Positions 22,501 to 33,192 of a DNA stretch of 64,000 bases are shown here, in pieces (within the stretch, counting starts at the first letter, position 1; each line of letters starts with the position of its first letter). This DNA comes from Spinacia oleracea (Eukaryota > Streptophyta > Magnoliopsida > Caryophyllales > Amaranthaceae): assembly GCF_020520425.1 (NCBI RefSeq), contig NC_079490.1, forward strand, positions 54,848,517-54,912,516, written 5' to 3'. A program made the position numbers and the translations under genes. Below the pieces are notes generated by a model. The model had not been told where the DNA came from and ran no database searches. It saw nothing but the letters and a program-made list of their open reading frames with translations.

Positions 22501-25070
22501 TCAGCCCCACGAGTCCTGAAAGTTCTATTTAGCAAAATTCGGATTAGTTATTTGACATCTCTCTTCGCCACCACTAAAAATTATGAGTCCAACTCACTCT
22601 AGTTCAACACAAAATTACCAAGCTATCTCCTACAACATTTACCTTTTTCACACAAAATAACTATCCCACTACTGCTACTGCATCTACCTTTTACAGAAAA
22701 TAACAATTGATAAACCACACAACTTATCATCTAAATCTTAATATCTTCATAAGCGCCAAGATTAATGTGGAATTGAGGGAATAGTATACATAGAAGAGAG
22801 AATTCATTTAGCACTTGTCCACGATTATTTATAAATAAACCTAACAAAAAGGACAACCCCATCCCCCCCCCCCCCCAGCCATACAAGAAATCACAAGTTT
22901 AGTAAATATGTATTCTCCCATGCTTATCATACATCTATAAAACAGAGGGCATAAGCACTGTGATTTAATCTTGGTATTACATATTTAGGGAGTTAAATGA
23001 AATAATTGTTTGTTTACAAGTTCAATTGCAGATGATCAACCAACTATATTATTTACTAACTTAGTTTTATGATCATACCTTTTGATTGCTCCTTAATTAA
23101 TGTTTTAAATGTCAATCACCCTGGCAAAACTTGCGGTTGAAGACTTAAATTAGTAATATTTCAAGATATGTGTAATTACAAGTTTAGGCAACTTGATACA
23201 AGTGGAGGTTCTTCTTTATGTTTTTACTTCTTTCTGTTTTATTTAACTTGGTCTAACAATGGGTGAAAGAAGCTCAAAAAGCACCTCTGCCTTGGTCATT
23301 GATCATGAACATGATAGAGTGAGTTCTTCAACAGATATGTATAATGCTGAACGTGACATCAGCCACCAGGGTCACTGATTTCCAGAAAACAGTGCAGAGC
23401 TTCTTGGTATGGGTAAATGTACAAAGTACAACTCTTATAAACCAAGTAAAAACTTTTCAGCACTTGTAATGCTCATGCTGATCTCTGCAATCTGGATCTT
23501 TGATGCTTCTTGTATGGGGTGGCATTGGTGAATGATTTGTAGCCTTAAAATTTGCCAACAGAACCTGCACATATTCATCTTTGTTATTGCAGAATATCAA
23601 CGCTTTTTCGCATTATGTGTTTTTGAGTATTTTGAAACCACTTTATTCTCACAAATTTGCATTACATTGCTCATTTTTCAATGATACAGGCTTCCTGATT
23701 CTGCCTTCAGATTTCTATGGGCTTCTTAGTATGACCCGGTGATTCCAGTGACATAAATCTTGTCATTCAAGCAATTAATCTTGATGTCGGGAAGCTTCCA
23801 GAAATTGAATCCAATGAATGTCTGATAACACCGTTTTTTCTCCAATAATAAGCCTCGTAATCTTTGATGGTTTACTTTTGGCATGTTACTTACGAAATTT
23901 TTCCATTGTTTAAGTTTTAGGGGAGAGTTTGTATTACAGAAAATTTTTGTTAGTGAATTGATAGACAATAAACTTATTCAACTAAACATGATTATTAATT
24001 GTTTAATACTATAATCACCCAACAGACGCTTAGAACAAGTATCTATGTCATAGTGATAACACAGTATTTTTTGACATGATTAATGGATCTTGTCAGCACC
24101 TACTACAATCATTTTATTAATAGCTATCAGAGTAGTGGGTGCATTAACAAGGAAGTCTGGTATGTGGCCAATATCAACGACTCCATACTCTTGAACAGTG
24201 TCAATGCCACATTCCACCTTAGATGCCTAAACCAATTTAGAGATCCTTCACAGAAAATGACATAAATGAAAAGTGTTAAACCATAATGGTTCTCAAGTTC
24301 AATAAATAAAAAGAGGATATAGACCTTATAGTAGAAAAATCAGGCAATTAACCTCGCTCATGATCAACATCAAGCGCAACTGCACAAATGACTGTGACCT
24401 TATAATTATCTCGAAAACAATTGGAAAAGATCTGGAAACTTACAGCTCTCTCTTGTGATCCAGGAGGGCCATCCAAAATCTTGATACGCGCCCTGGTCTC
24501 CTCTACAATTTTCTTGATATACTCTCCTTTCCGTCCAATGATATTGCCAACCTTTTGAGCAGGTACCAACATCCTAAAAACACTCTCCCCAGGCCACCCA
24601 GGCCATTTCTTTTCTACTCCACCACCTGCCACGTTATTTTCATTTTCATCCTTCTTTTCAAAATGAGAATCAACTGGAACATCACCCGTTTCATTAACTT
24701 CAGTATCAGGGAATTCTCCTTTCAGTTGGTCCCCATCTAACTCGTGAATAGCCTGGTCTTCATCTAAAGTATGCTCATTCTCATTTTCTGTAAAATTCTG
24801 CTCAGGAATAACCCCGAAATTATTTTCAGGCTCATTCTCAGCAAAACTTTGCTCGTTTACAGCCAAGGCTTGGTTCTCAGACTCATCCCCGGCAAAATTG
24901 TACTCTTCAGTCACATTCCCAGCAATAATTTGCTGTTCAAACTCTTCAGTCACATTCCCGGCAATAATTTGCTGTTCAAACTCATCAATACCAACATGAT
25001 GCAGGTCAGGCTCCTGCACAGCAAAATTCTGCTCCTCGTTCTCAACAAAACTTTGCTCTGCATCTGCCAT
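15231..25070 (-). CDS. FLK: FLK, flowering locus K homology domain protein (three KH domains), six coding exons
   Basis: Exons by splice sites and frame: 25070-24444, 20168-19913, 18955-18807, 18723-18448, 15889-15695, 15422-15231; total 1695 nt, 564 residues, all junctions in frame with GT/AG. The N-terminus is acidic and Gln/Asn-rich. KH1 has GRKG at 179-182 (after [19 protein letters not shown]), KH2 has GKQG at 272-275, and a Pro/Gly-rich linker in exon 4 precedes KH3 with GTNG at 453-456. The Tyr/Gly-rich tail ends YGGNYGY. In Arabidopsis, FLK is a nuclear RNA-binding protein of the autonomous pathway that lowers FLC and promotes flowering. Length and domain order match that family. PEPPER is a close paralogue but is shorter and lacks this N-terminus. 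No frameshift or stop is seen. Confidence 0.93.
15696..18447 (-). other. FLK: FLK introns 4 and 5 region
   Basis: Covers exon 5 (15889-15695) edge and the 2.56-kb intron 4 (18447-15890). Contents are a C tract at about 16791-16806, a 187-bp MITE at 17541-17727 and otherwise A/T-rich sequence. No nested gene is recognised. Confidence 0.6.
17541..17727. mobile_element. 187-bp MITE with 7-bp target duplication
   Basis: Flanked by AGTACGG at 17534-17540 and 17728-17734. The ends are inverted: CCTATGTTACTCCGACTC at the left, and the complement of the right end reads CTATGTTACTTGGACTCGGG. The centre repeats GACACTCCGACA-type words. This matches a very common dispersed plant repeat; the superfamily is unassigned (7-8 bp duplications suggest hAT). 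Confidence 0.75.
19340..19772 (+). mobile_element. SINE-like retroposon in FLK intron 2
   Basis: The body at 19364-19748 is flanked by a perfect 24-bp duplication (TAGTCTCACGAACTATACT..., 19340-19363 and 19749-19772). It ends in GGGACTAAGGCTTTG followed by a (TTG)n tail, the 3' signature of Au-like plant SINEs. The 5' part is replaced by T-rich and (TA)n sequence, so the head is lost or unrecognisable. Confidence 0.8.
19522..19577. repeat. (TA)n microsatellite
   Basis: About 28 uninterrupted TA units inside the SINE-like insertion. The open frame running across it (19373-19726) is low-complexity and not a gene. Confidence 0.9.
20169..24443 (-). other. FLK: FLK intron 1 (4.3 kb)
   Basis: A long first coding intron, as is common for FLK. 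A Stowaway-like start (TCCCTCCGTCCTACATTAGTC) occurs near 22447 without a visible partner end, and a C tract lies at about 22863-22877. Otherwise it is A/T-rich intron sequence with no nested gene recognised. Confidence 0.65.
24903..24980 (-). repeat. FLK: 39-bp tandem duplication in FLK exon 1
   Basis: Two adjacent 39-bp copies (24903-24941, 24942-24980) with one difference. They encode a repeated 13-residue segment (core [13 protein letters not shown]) in the acidic N-terminus and keep the reading frame. Confidence 0.95.
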
Positions 25071-25690
25071 TCTTACTACTCTGCCGACAATAAAACAAAG
25101 AAAATCAAAATCCCAAGCAAGAAAAAGAAAGTAAAAGCAGATTATAAGTAGCAGAAAGTCACATCAATATTCAGAAAGTCTATCAGCCACGATTTTGTTT
25201 TCCTACTTTATACTCAGGTCGCATTCTTAGAAGACGTTTCCTGCAATTCCAATGTAATTAATCTACAATTTACTGCTATTTCTAACCTAATAAAAAGGGG
25301 GAAATCCAGTAGACCCAAAATCAGAAACCCTAGATAGCGCAATATCATGGTTCAATATACTTGTATCAAATTGAAGCTGCAATCTCAAACTTAAATCAAT
25401 TTGAAATCCAAAACAAAAAACAAAAAACAAATATACAAATCAATAAAGAACCAGCAATCAGAACCAATAAACCCTAAGAAAAGATGCAAAACCCTAAAGA
25501 AGTCAACAAAGCTAGAGAGAGAAAGACTTACATGTTAGAGGAAACGCAACGGTATTTGGGGAGAACTGAGGAGAGAGAAAGTGTCGCAAAGGAGAGGAGA
25601 GCGGGACGGTGTGAGGAAGATAGCGAAGAACTGTAGATGGTGGTAGCGATTTCTAGGTTTTCAAACGTGAGGTTTATCTACTGACAAAGG
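25071..25690 (-). promoter_or_regulatory. FLK: FLK 5' UTR with leader intron
   Basis: TTGTCGGCAG is a splice acceptor (AG at 25081-25082), giving 5' UTR at 25071-25080. A leader exon ending at the donor ACAT/GTAAGTC near 25533 accounts for the CT-rich stretch (minus strand) at 25540-25640. The promoter would lie at about 25650-26000. Confidence 0.65.
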
Positions 25691-26011
25691 ATGAGAGGAG
25701 TCGAGAGGTCATTGAGGCATTCCCCCTTTTTTATTCTTTTTTCTCACCTCACTTTCAGGTTTTTGTTTCTTGTCATTTTTACTTTTGTTACATAAGAAAC
25801 CTGGTTCGTATGCTCACTAGTATTATATGCACGCGATGCATGTAGAATTTTATAAATATTAGGCACTAAAAATCATTCGCAAAGTTCATATTTTACGACA
25901 GCGAGGTTTTATTAGCAACACGATATGAGAAAGAAATGGATCAAGACTGTAGCAAAGTTAATGGCAGAAGAGCATCGCAAACAGGACATAAACCAACCAA
26001 TATACATGATA
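25691..26011. other. FLK upstream spacer
   Basis: A/T-rich, no gene seen; probably contains the FLK promoter. Confidence 0.4.
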
Positions 26012-26387
26012 CTCCCTCCGTTTCTTTTTGTTTGTTACCTTTGAACTTTTGTACGTTTATTAAAGTATAATAAAGATACTTTTTCTTTTTTATTAAAAAA
26101 ATAAACACAAGTAAAACCTCAATCCACTAATCATTACAACAACCAATAAGATTGTTTTATTTATCAAAATGAACCAATAATGGAAAAGCACACGGATTTC
26201 TAACTTAACATACTTGGAAAATTGTAAAGAAATTTAATGAGTTGAAAATATTGGACCAATTAAAATTAAAAGCTGGCACAAAAAATGATAGTATAATAAG
26301 TTTATAAAAGAAAAGATTCTCCCACGTAACAAACATTGTAAAACACCTTAAAAGGAATACGTAACAAACAAAAAGAAATGGAGGGAG
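26012..26387. mobile_element. Stowaway-type MITE (376 bp)
   Basis: The termini CTCCCTCCGTTTCTTTTTG and (complement of right end) CTCCCTCCATTTCTTTTTG are followed inward by TTTGTTAC on both sides. TA duplications flank it at 26010-26011 and 26388-26389. The first ~19 bases match the terminus of the mariner-like element at 30786, so that transposase is a candidate to move it. Confidence 0.88.
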
Positions 26388-26389
26388 TA

Positions 26390-27660
26390 GATAATAATAC
26401 ATCTTTGAAGCTAATAGTAGATGAAATTTGAAGCTAATAATACATCTTTGAAATTTGATGGTGCGCCTGATCCAAAAGGAGATCTTCTCAGCATATTCAA
26501 AATACAGACACACATATTCTAGAGCAAGGAATCGAGAATTTGACACAAATATTTTTTATTCAGAACAGAAAGAAGTTGTGTGCTAAAGCTGATGGTGCGC
26601 CTGATCCAAAAGGAGATCTTTCCAGCATGGGTGACCCATAAAATGGAGGTCTTGGACTGACATGTACTGATGTACAACTTCAGCACCTGATGCCATCACA
26701 AAATACTTGGTTAACTACGAAGAACTTTCATGGAAGAGAGAGAAAGATTGAAAGGAGCTTCTTTCAAACAGTTCCATACTAAACTAGAAGTGTACTTACA
26801 GTCGTGTGCCTTCCATCCGAACACCATCATCTCATGATAAAAAAACAATGCGATAGCTAGTCATGAAGTTCTCTGCAAAATGGAGTAAGAAACAAATATT
26901 AGTAATACGGACTATTAATATCGATTTTCATTTCTCTGCCATCTGCTAAAGACATCAGCATTCACCTCCAACTATGTTTATATCATCTTCACCACTGTCA
27001 GATTTGTGAACTGCTAAATAGTATACAGATCGACCATCCTGCAGATTAACAAGAAACAGTTAACTGTCATTACTGATAATATTCATATTCATCCAACTTT
27101 TGTTAGAAAGAAAATCAAACAGAAAGATGACACACATATTTACACAAAGCAATATCTGTTCTTGGATCAGTCACATCATTTTTTATTCAACAATTTGGTT
27201 GTTATTTTACATAACTGCAACCAAAAGATGTTCATCTTCAAGTACAGAAATTGTGGCATAGCCATTGAAATGCATAAGTTCAGATGTTCATCTTTAGTTC
27301 ATCAGTTATAGATGTAACGGAGGATACTTGTATCTGAAATGCATAGCCATTGAAAAAACGAAAAAGAAGGCATATTATTATAGATGAGATCTTTTGGTGG
27401 CTATATATTCAAATTGCATATCAAAGTTACAAATGACTTTGTTCTTGAGTACAAAGAAGGAAGCATCTAGAAATCTATGTGCAGAGACTTATAAAAATAC
27501 ATGCAGTGCCATTCAGAAACACAAATAAGGTTTAATGACCAAAACTATGTCAAATGACATCAGTCAAACAACAATAATACATAAAAATCCTCAAAAAGTA
27601 TCCAGTTGATCTTAAAGCCTCAAAAAGTCAAAATTGCACAGCAAAGAAGTGATATTTACC
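26390..27660 (-). pseudogene. Unidentified gene fragment(s), exon-like pieces
   Basis: Minus-strand pieces look exonic. At 27041-26966, after CTGCAG, the frame reads DGRSVYYLAVHKSDSGEDDINI. At about 26880-26815, after TTTTGCAG, a short segment ends at a GTAAGT donor, and a coding-like run lies at 26700-26580 (ASGAEVVHQYMSVQDLHF). A 35-bp segment containing GGTGCGCCTGATCCAAAAGG occurs twice (about 26459-26493 and 26593-26627). I do not recognise the protein. It may belong with the adjacent synthetase fragment or be a separate gene remnant. Confidence 0.4.
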
Positions 27661-28005
27661 TTCAAAGCTTCTTCAATCTCGGCATGGCTTCCGGGTCGCA
27701 TCCTCAATATTAATCGGCAGTGTAGATATAACTCTGTTAATACAGTAAATCTTCCTCACTTGAATCTCAACCTGCACAATTGACACATCAATAATCAATT
27801 CCAACCAAATTCAACTAATGCGCTCAACATTTTATAACTTTGAACGTGAAAGTTCATCCCATAAACATTAGGAAGAGAGAAAATTATACGTCTTAGGAAT
27901 AATTACGGTACCCGTTGAGAGGTGCCTTTAATGGGTTCAATAGGAACAGAAATAACACCCTCAATATCAACAATGGACTCGAGGCTCAAATCATTAGCAA
28001 ACTTA
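27661..28005 (-). pseudogene. Aspartyl-tRNA synthetase (cytosolic type) gene fragment, cut by Copia LTR
   Basis: Two exons read on the minus strand: 28005-27913 (LSLESIVDIEGVISVP, KGTSQR) with donor CAACGG/GTACC, and a second from about 27771 (after TGTGCAG) reading VEIQVRKIYCINRVI, LPINIEDA. These match the anticodon-binding OB-fold region of plant cytosolic AspRS. A one-base shift after EDATR is needed to continue into SHAEIEEALK, so the fragment is broken. Retained introns show a DNA-level copy, not a processed transcript. The Copia LTR starting at 28006 interrupts the upstream exon. Confidence 0.7.
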
Positions 28006-29433
28006 TGAAGGAAATAATGCCCTTGGTCCAAGTATGCATTCAATGCTAAGTCTAATAAATGCGGTTCAGTATTAATTGATTAAACAAGTTAATAATTCGG
28101 TGAGATAAAGTGAGCTGAATGCCTAGCTAGAGGCCGCTTCAGTTCAAGTGGAATTAATAATATTAATCCACAACTTACTCTTGACTGAACCCGTAGGGTC
28201 ACACAAATAGTACGTGAACGGATCAAGTATTTAATTGAATATATTATTCATTAAATACTCTATTTATGAACATTCGGAAACGACAGATCTCGGTTCCAGT
28301 GGGAGCTAAATTCGTCAAAAGGCAAAATATAGAATGCTCCGGAAATGATGATATTGCCGGAAACGGAAATATGGATCATGACGGAAATATAAATAGTATC
28401 CAAGTCGTATATGTTGCTTTAAACGGAAACATGGTTCGTATCGGAAAATATTATCGGAAATAGAAATATTGCCGGAATCGGAAATATTGCTGGAAACGGA
28501 ACTATTACCGGAATCTAAAATATTGTCGGAATCAGAAATCAATTCCGGAATCGGAAATATTAACAGAAACGTAAATATTTGTTCGAATCGGAAATGAATT
28601 CCGGAATCGGAAAACGAATCGGAATCGCGACGTGCGAATGCTCGACGAACGAGCTTGCAAGACGCAAGGCCCAGCGCAAGCCCAGGCCCAGCGCCAAGCA
28701 AGCCCGCGCGCGGAGCAGCGAGCATGGGCCGAGCAAGGGCAGCAGCGCCCAACGAGTGGGCTGTGTGCTGCTTGCTCCCACGCATGGGCCGAGCAAAGCA
28801 GCATCGCCCATTCGTGGGCTGCGGGCTGCGTGTTGCACGACTAAGCAACGTGGGCTCAAGGCCACACGTGCAAAGCCTTGGCCATCTAGGATTGCTTGCG
28901 AGTCAAGTAAATCGTGTTTTCCTTTCTACTGAAATTAGATGTTTTAGTTAAATCTGAAATACTTAGTATTTGATTAAACCTAAAATTCTAATGTTATTAA
29001 TTAATTAGAATCCTTATGGATTTAGTTAATCAATTCCTAGTAGAATTCAAACTCCTCTATTTCCACCCTATAAATATGTGGTTCATGATCACAATTTACA
29101 ATGCAATTCAAAATACTATTCTAACTTATTAAGTTCAAGAGAGAATTTATTATTTGCCTTATATTATTGCGAGTTTCTCAAGTGCACATAAAACCTTAGA
29201 GAATATTCTAGTTGGTTGAATCTAAGGCGGATTCGAACGTGCTGTGGACTGTCTACGGAGGGGGCGACATTTGGAGTCCTATACTTGTTCGGTTCGGGAG
29301 CAGCTAGGGAAGGCACGCATCACACTATGTTTATCCTAATTATGCTAATTGACTATGTGACAATTAATTTGGATTCCTGGCTTTATGGTTTTTCCGCATG
29401 AATTATATTCTTTATATTATTCATAACCCTACA
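28006..29433 (+). repeat. 5' LTR of Copia copy B (1428 bp)
   Basis: Starts TGAAGGAAATAATGCCC, ends CATAACCCTACA. It carries the CCGGAAT/GGAAATATT repeat array (28340-28620), a G+C-rich segment (28640-28850) and TATAAAT at 29069-29075. Same family as copies A and C. Confidence 0.88.
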
Positions 29434-30179
29434 AGGGTATCACGAGGCTCTAATTAATTCCATAATCCATTATAGTTAACATGGACCAAATTTTATAAAT
29501 TTGCAATGAATTAAAGGGGTGATTAATTTCGTGTATGTAATTAATTGCAAATTCGTGCGATTATTTGATTATATGTTCGCAGGATTTTTCTGTAGTTTTG
29601 TCAATAATGGTCGGAATCTTATGTTTTTATAGTGAATTTCGCATGTAAGCGACGTTTTAAAATTTTGACAAAATCAAGGATTTGATGCCAAACCCAAAAT
29701 TCCAAAATTCAAAGCCTAACTATGACTTTTCGGAGGTTTTAGTTTTTCGAATGCAAAATTTGTAATTTTTATGATGTTAAATTAAATATTTGCGAATCTT
29801 GTATGTAAATTTTGAATCTATGATTGACCTACTGTTATGTTTAACAATTTTAAGGCCTAATCTTGTTAATTACACAACCTAATTTGTAATTGTAATAAAT
29901 TTGTTGAATTTCAAATAATTTAGAATTTGTTTTGAATTTCATAATTAATTGACAATTTAATTAGGATCCTATGATTAAAAACCACCATAAAATTTGTTAA
30001 AATTGAAAAGTTTTAAAATTTTATGACCTAGATTTTAATCCATAAAAATACATGTAATCGGAAATTAATTTGAATAATAAATTTTCGATTTTCGCCCAAA
30101 TTTAATGAAATTAATATGATTTATTAATTTGTCGTTAAATTTGAAATAAAAAAATTATTAATTTTTATAAAATAGATTA

Positions 30180-30655
30180 CCAATCTTGCACGCACAAAGC
30201 AACGGAAGCTAAGTGTTACCCTTAAGAGGTGTTGCATAGTGCGGGCATGCGACGACGAGCAAGGGAGCTCGTCGCCCATGCGATACGAAGCAATGAGAAA
30301 GCAAGGCAGGCTAGGCCTTGTGTCGTGTGTGCTGTGCGGGTGGTCGAGTAAATTGGACGACGATGCATCGTAGCGCAAGGCACGAGGCAAGGCAGCAGCA
30401 CAACGAGCAAGGGAGCTCCCGTGCCGCTGCACAAGCCCCTGCCCAGCGCGCAGCCAGCGAGCAGCAGGCAGCAGGCACATCACGAGGCTGGTGCGCTGCT
30501 GTGGTGCATCACTCAGCCAGCAACTATGCGAGCCCTGGGCGCTGCTTTGTGCACGCGGCCCGTGGGCGTTGCGGCGTTGGTGCTTGGGCGAGGCATGGGC
30601 TTCGGCCTATGGCCTTGCCTTGGCACGTTTGGGCCGTTTTGTTTATGTTTCAGTT
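30180..30655. repeat. G+C-rich leader block, Copia copy B
   Basis: Corresponds in position to the repeat block of copy A but lacks its dense 20-bp repeats. Open frames here are compositional. Confidence 0.6.
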
Positions 30656-30717
30656 GAAAACGATTTTAATTAAATTTAATTTCGTAATTTAATTTTTTCT
30701 CGAAATTTAATTTTGAT

Positions 30718-30785
30718 TAATTTAATTTAATTTTTTTTCCCTTTGGAGTTGAAATAGCTACCCATCTATTGTAAATTATTTTATA
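30718..30785 (-). mobile_element. Short poly(A)-tailed retroposed fragment hosting the MLE
   Basis: A 15-bp direct repeat TAATTTAATTTAATT lies at 30718-30732 and again at 37193-37207. Immediately inside the left copy is a T run (poly(A) on the minus strand) and about 50 bp of sequence foreign to the Copia leader. Copy C shows the empty site near 56445. The simplest reading is a tiny truncated retroposon into which the mariner-like element later jumped at TA. Confidence 0.5.
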
Positions 30786-30999
30786 CTCCCTCCGTTTCTT
30801 TTTGTTGTATCCGTTTCCTTTTTAGTCGTTTCATAATGTTGTATCCACTTAGAATCTTTCCATTTTTGGACATACTTTTTTTCCTAAAATACCCTTATAT
30901 TTCAATCTAATAACCAAAAAACCTAAAGAATCTACCCATATTCCCACCTAATTTTCCCCACCCATAATATTTTATTCATTTAACCCACCCACCTCCCTT

Positions 31000-31373
31000 A
31001 TTAAATTAATAAAACCCTAACGTCACTCTCACCTCTCTCTCCTTATAACCCGTCCCTCTCACCCTCTCTCTCCTCATTCTCTTCGGATCCCTCTCTCCTC
31101 CTGTCTCCCTCTCTCTCCTCAAGAAATCTCTCTGTTTCTCTAAAAACCCTAACCTTCTCCGCCCCTGTTCTTCGTTTTTTTTGGTGAGATCTCTCAGATC
31201 TTTGGGGTTTTCGCTCAAAATTGTTCTCAAACTTTAACCGGAACGACATTCCGGTGAGATCCCCTCTAGTTTTGTCCCCTTTGTCGTCCCAAATCCCGGT
31301 TGGTAATCGATTCTCTGGTGAAATTTTTTTGGGGATAAAATCGGAGTTTTATTAGGGTTTTATTAATTTCTTA
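31000..31373 (+). promoter_or_regulatory. Promoter / CT-rich 5' UTR of MLE second gene
   Basis: A CT-rich stretch typical of plant leaders (CTCTCTCCT repeats, 31030-31130) precedes the ATG at 31374. Open frames on the opposite strand here are compositional. Confidence 0.4.
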
Positions 31374-32500
31374 ATGGGATCCTCTTCCTCCAAATATCTT
31401 CCGACTTATTCGGTTGGTACTTCTGGGCAACGAATTCCTGACTCAAACTGTGATTGGGGCTCGAAATGCATTTGTCCCAACAACGAGCACTCGTATTCTG
31501 GCGAGTATCTGAATAATCTGAGGTTGGCCCAGAAGGAGAACACGAGTACCCGAAATTATCTCAAAGCTTGGTTTGAGAAAATGGAAGTGGAGCCTGGTGA
31601 AGAGGTGGAGTCCAAATACGACGATCGAGTCCCCACACCAGCAGATCTGAGATTCTTTGGAGGAGACGAATCTGATGAGGTATATTTCCTTATTTTTGGG
31701 TTTTTTTCCTGATTTTTCGAGTTAATTAGGGTTTACTCTGTTTTTGGGATTTTTTGTGTTTCTTGGAGAAAATCTGTGATTTTTGGTTGAAACGTAGGTT
31801 TTCTAATAAAATTAGGGTTACTCTGCATGTTCTGATTTTTTGAGATTTTTTGTGAATTTTAATGATTTTTTTTCATTTGTTGATGATTTTTGTGAATTGT
31901 TTTAGATTTAACATTGGTTCATTTTTTGTGATCATGCATGTCCCATAAATGTTTGATTTTTGTGTTAAATGATGAAGTTTTCGAATTGCATGTCAGAGAT
32001 TCGTTGATAATTTTTGTTAAATGATGAAGTTTTCTAATTGCATGTAAGAGATCCCTTGATTTATTTTGTTAAATGATAAATTTTCGAATTGCATGTCAGA
32101 GATCCCTTGATTTTTTTGGTTAAATGATGAAGTTCATGAATTGCATGTTAGAGATCCCTTGATTTTTCTCGATTTTTATGAGTTTATTTAAATTGCATGT
32201 TGAATACCATGAATGTTGGTCTGTTTTGGTTGATTTGGATGTTCAATTCCATGATTACTTTGATGATGTTGTTCTTTGATCTTGTTAAGTTGATGTGAAA
32301 TATATTAAACATATTTTATGTCCCCTCTTTATTGCAAGGAACCCAATCACTCTGATTCATTCGACCTATACTATGTGGGTGAGTGTGAGAACACAACTGC
32401 TGGTCCAGAGGTTTCTGATGGGCAATGTTCGGTTACGTCCCCAAACGTGAAGGAAGATGAAATAAAAAAAAAGCCACCTAAGGGTGTTGATGATGCTTAG
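31374..32500 (+). CDS. MLE accessory protein of unknown function (two exons, 155 aa)
   Basis: Exon 1 (31374-31679) encodes 102 residues beginning MGSSSSKYLPTYSVG and ends GGDESDE before a GTATAT donor at 31680. Exon 2 (32339-32500, acceptor GCAAG) continues in frame with EPNHSDSFDLYYVGE to a stop. The N-terminal MGSSSS could be an N-myristoylation signal. There is a CPNNEHSYSG segment with two nearby cysteines (CICP), and the tail is acidic then Lys-rich (DEIKKKPPKG). I do not recognise a domain. The 659-bp intron is T-rich with repeated TTAAATGATGAAGTT words. It runs opposite to the transposase. It could be an MLE-encoded helper or a captured host gene. Confidence 0.55.
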
Positions 32501-32689
32501 AGATAAGTGTGTCTTCTATAAACCCTCTTTTAATTATATTTGGATTGCTGGTTAGCTGTGGAGACATAAGGTGGAGTAGCCAACAACTGTGATCTGTTGT
32601 TGGCAAGGGGTGTTGTTGTTTTGTTGATGATGTGATAGGGTTTGGAGTGTATTCATGTCCTCTATTATTGCCTTGTTGCTTGAAACATG

Positions 32690-32775
32690 TTGCCTTGTTG
32701 ATTGATGAATGTTGCCTTGTTGATTGATGAATGTTGCCTTGTTGATTGATGAATGTTGCCTTGTGTGCTTGCTGA
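32690..32775. repeat. Tandem repeat in MLE (about 27 bp x 3-4)
   Basis: Units of TTGCCTTGTTGATTGATGAA repeat just downstream of the second gene, between it and the hairpin array. Confidence 0.85.
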
Positions 32776-32970
32776 TTTAATAATGTTGCCTGTTGAAACT
32801 GTCATATGTTTGCTGGTTGATTAGTGTTGCCTTGAGAGGGGTGAAAGCATATGGGATGGGTTTATGAATAAAATTTTAACATGTGATTGGAAAAAAACAG
32901 TTTCATTAAAGTCCCCTCTTATTGTTTGTCTTTCCTGAATGCTTGGTCTGTGATGTTAGGGTTTGAATGA

Positions 32971-33124
32971 GGTCTATGATGAGTCTTTCAGTGCTGAGAA
33001 ACTATCCATGTTTCATAAACCACAGTGCGCCATTAGCATCCAGCCGTAGGCTGTATGAGGCTTTTGTGTGCTAATGGTTTGTGAACATGGTGTGGTTCAA
33101 TGAAGCTTGGGGACATCTGAGACC
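32971..33124 (+). ncRNA. Box C/D-like RNA unit 1 with internal hairpin
   Basis: The terminal stem GGTC (32971-32974) / GACC (33121-33124) encloses C box ATGATGA (32976-32982), D' CTGA (32994-32997), an internal hairpin (33004-33097, arm CCATGTTTCATAAACCA against CATGGTTT/ACAAACC partners), a C'-like AATGAAG and D box CTGA (33117-33120). The 12 nt before D are CTTGGGGACAT. Strand is set by box orientation. The architecture is that of a box C/D small RNA; transcription is unproven. Confidence 0.45.
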
Positions 33125-33192
33125 AAATTTAACATGATGATGAGTCTTTCATATGCAGAGTCTTTCATATGCTGATGTGTTTTTTCAAGTTA

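Noticed and set aside
28315-28951. Long frames in the LTR of Copia copy B (and 38401-39012 in copy C)
   Set aside because: Produced by the CCGGAAT repeats and G+C-rich segment; they change between copies with frameshifts.
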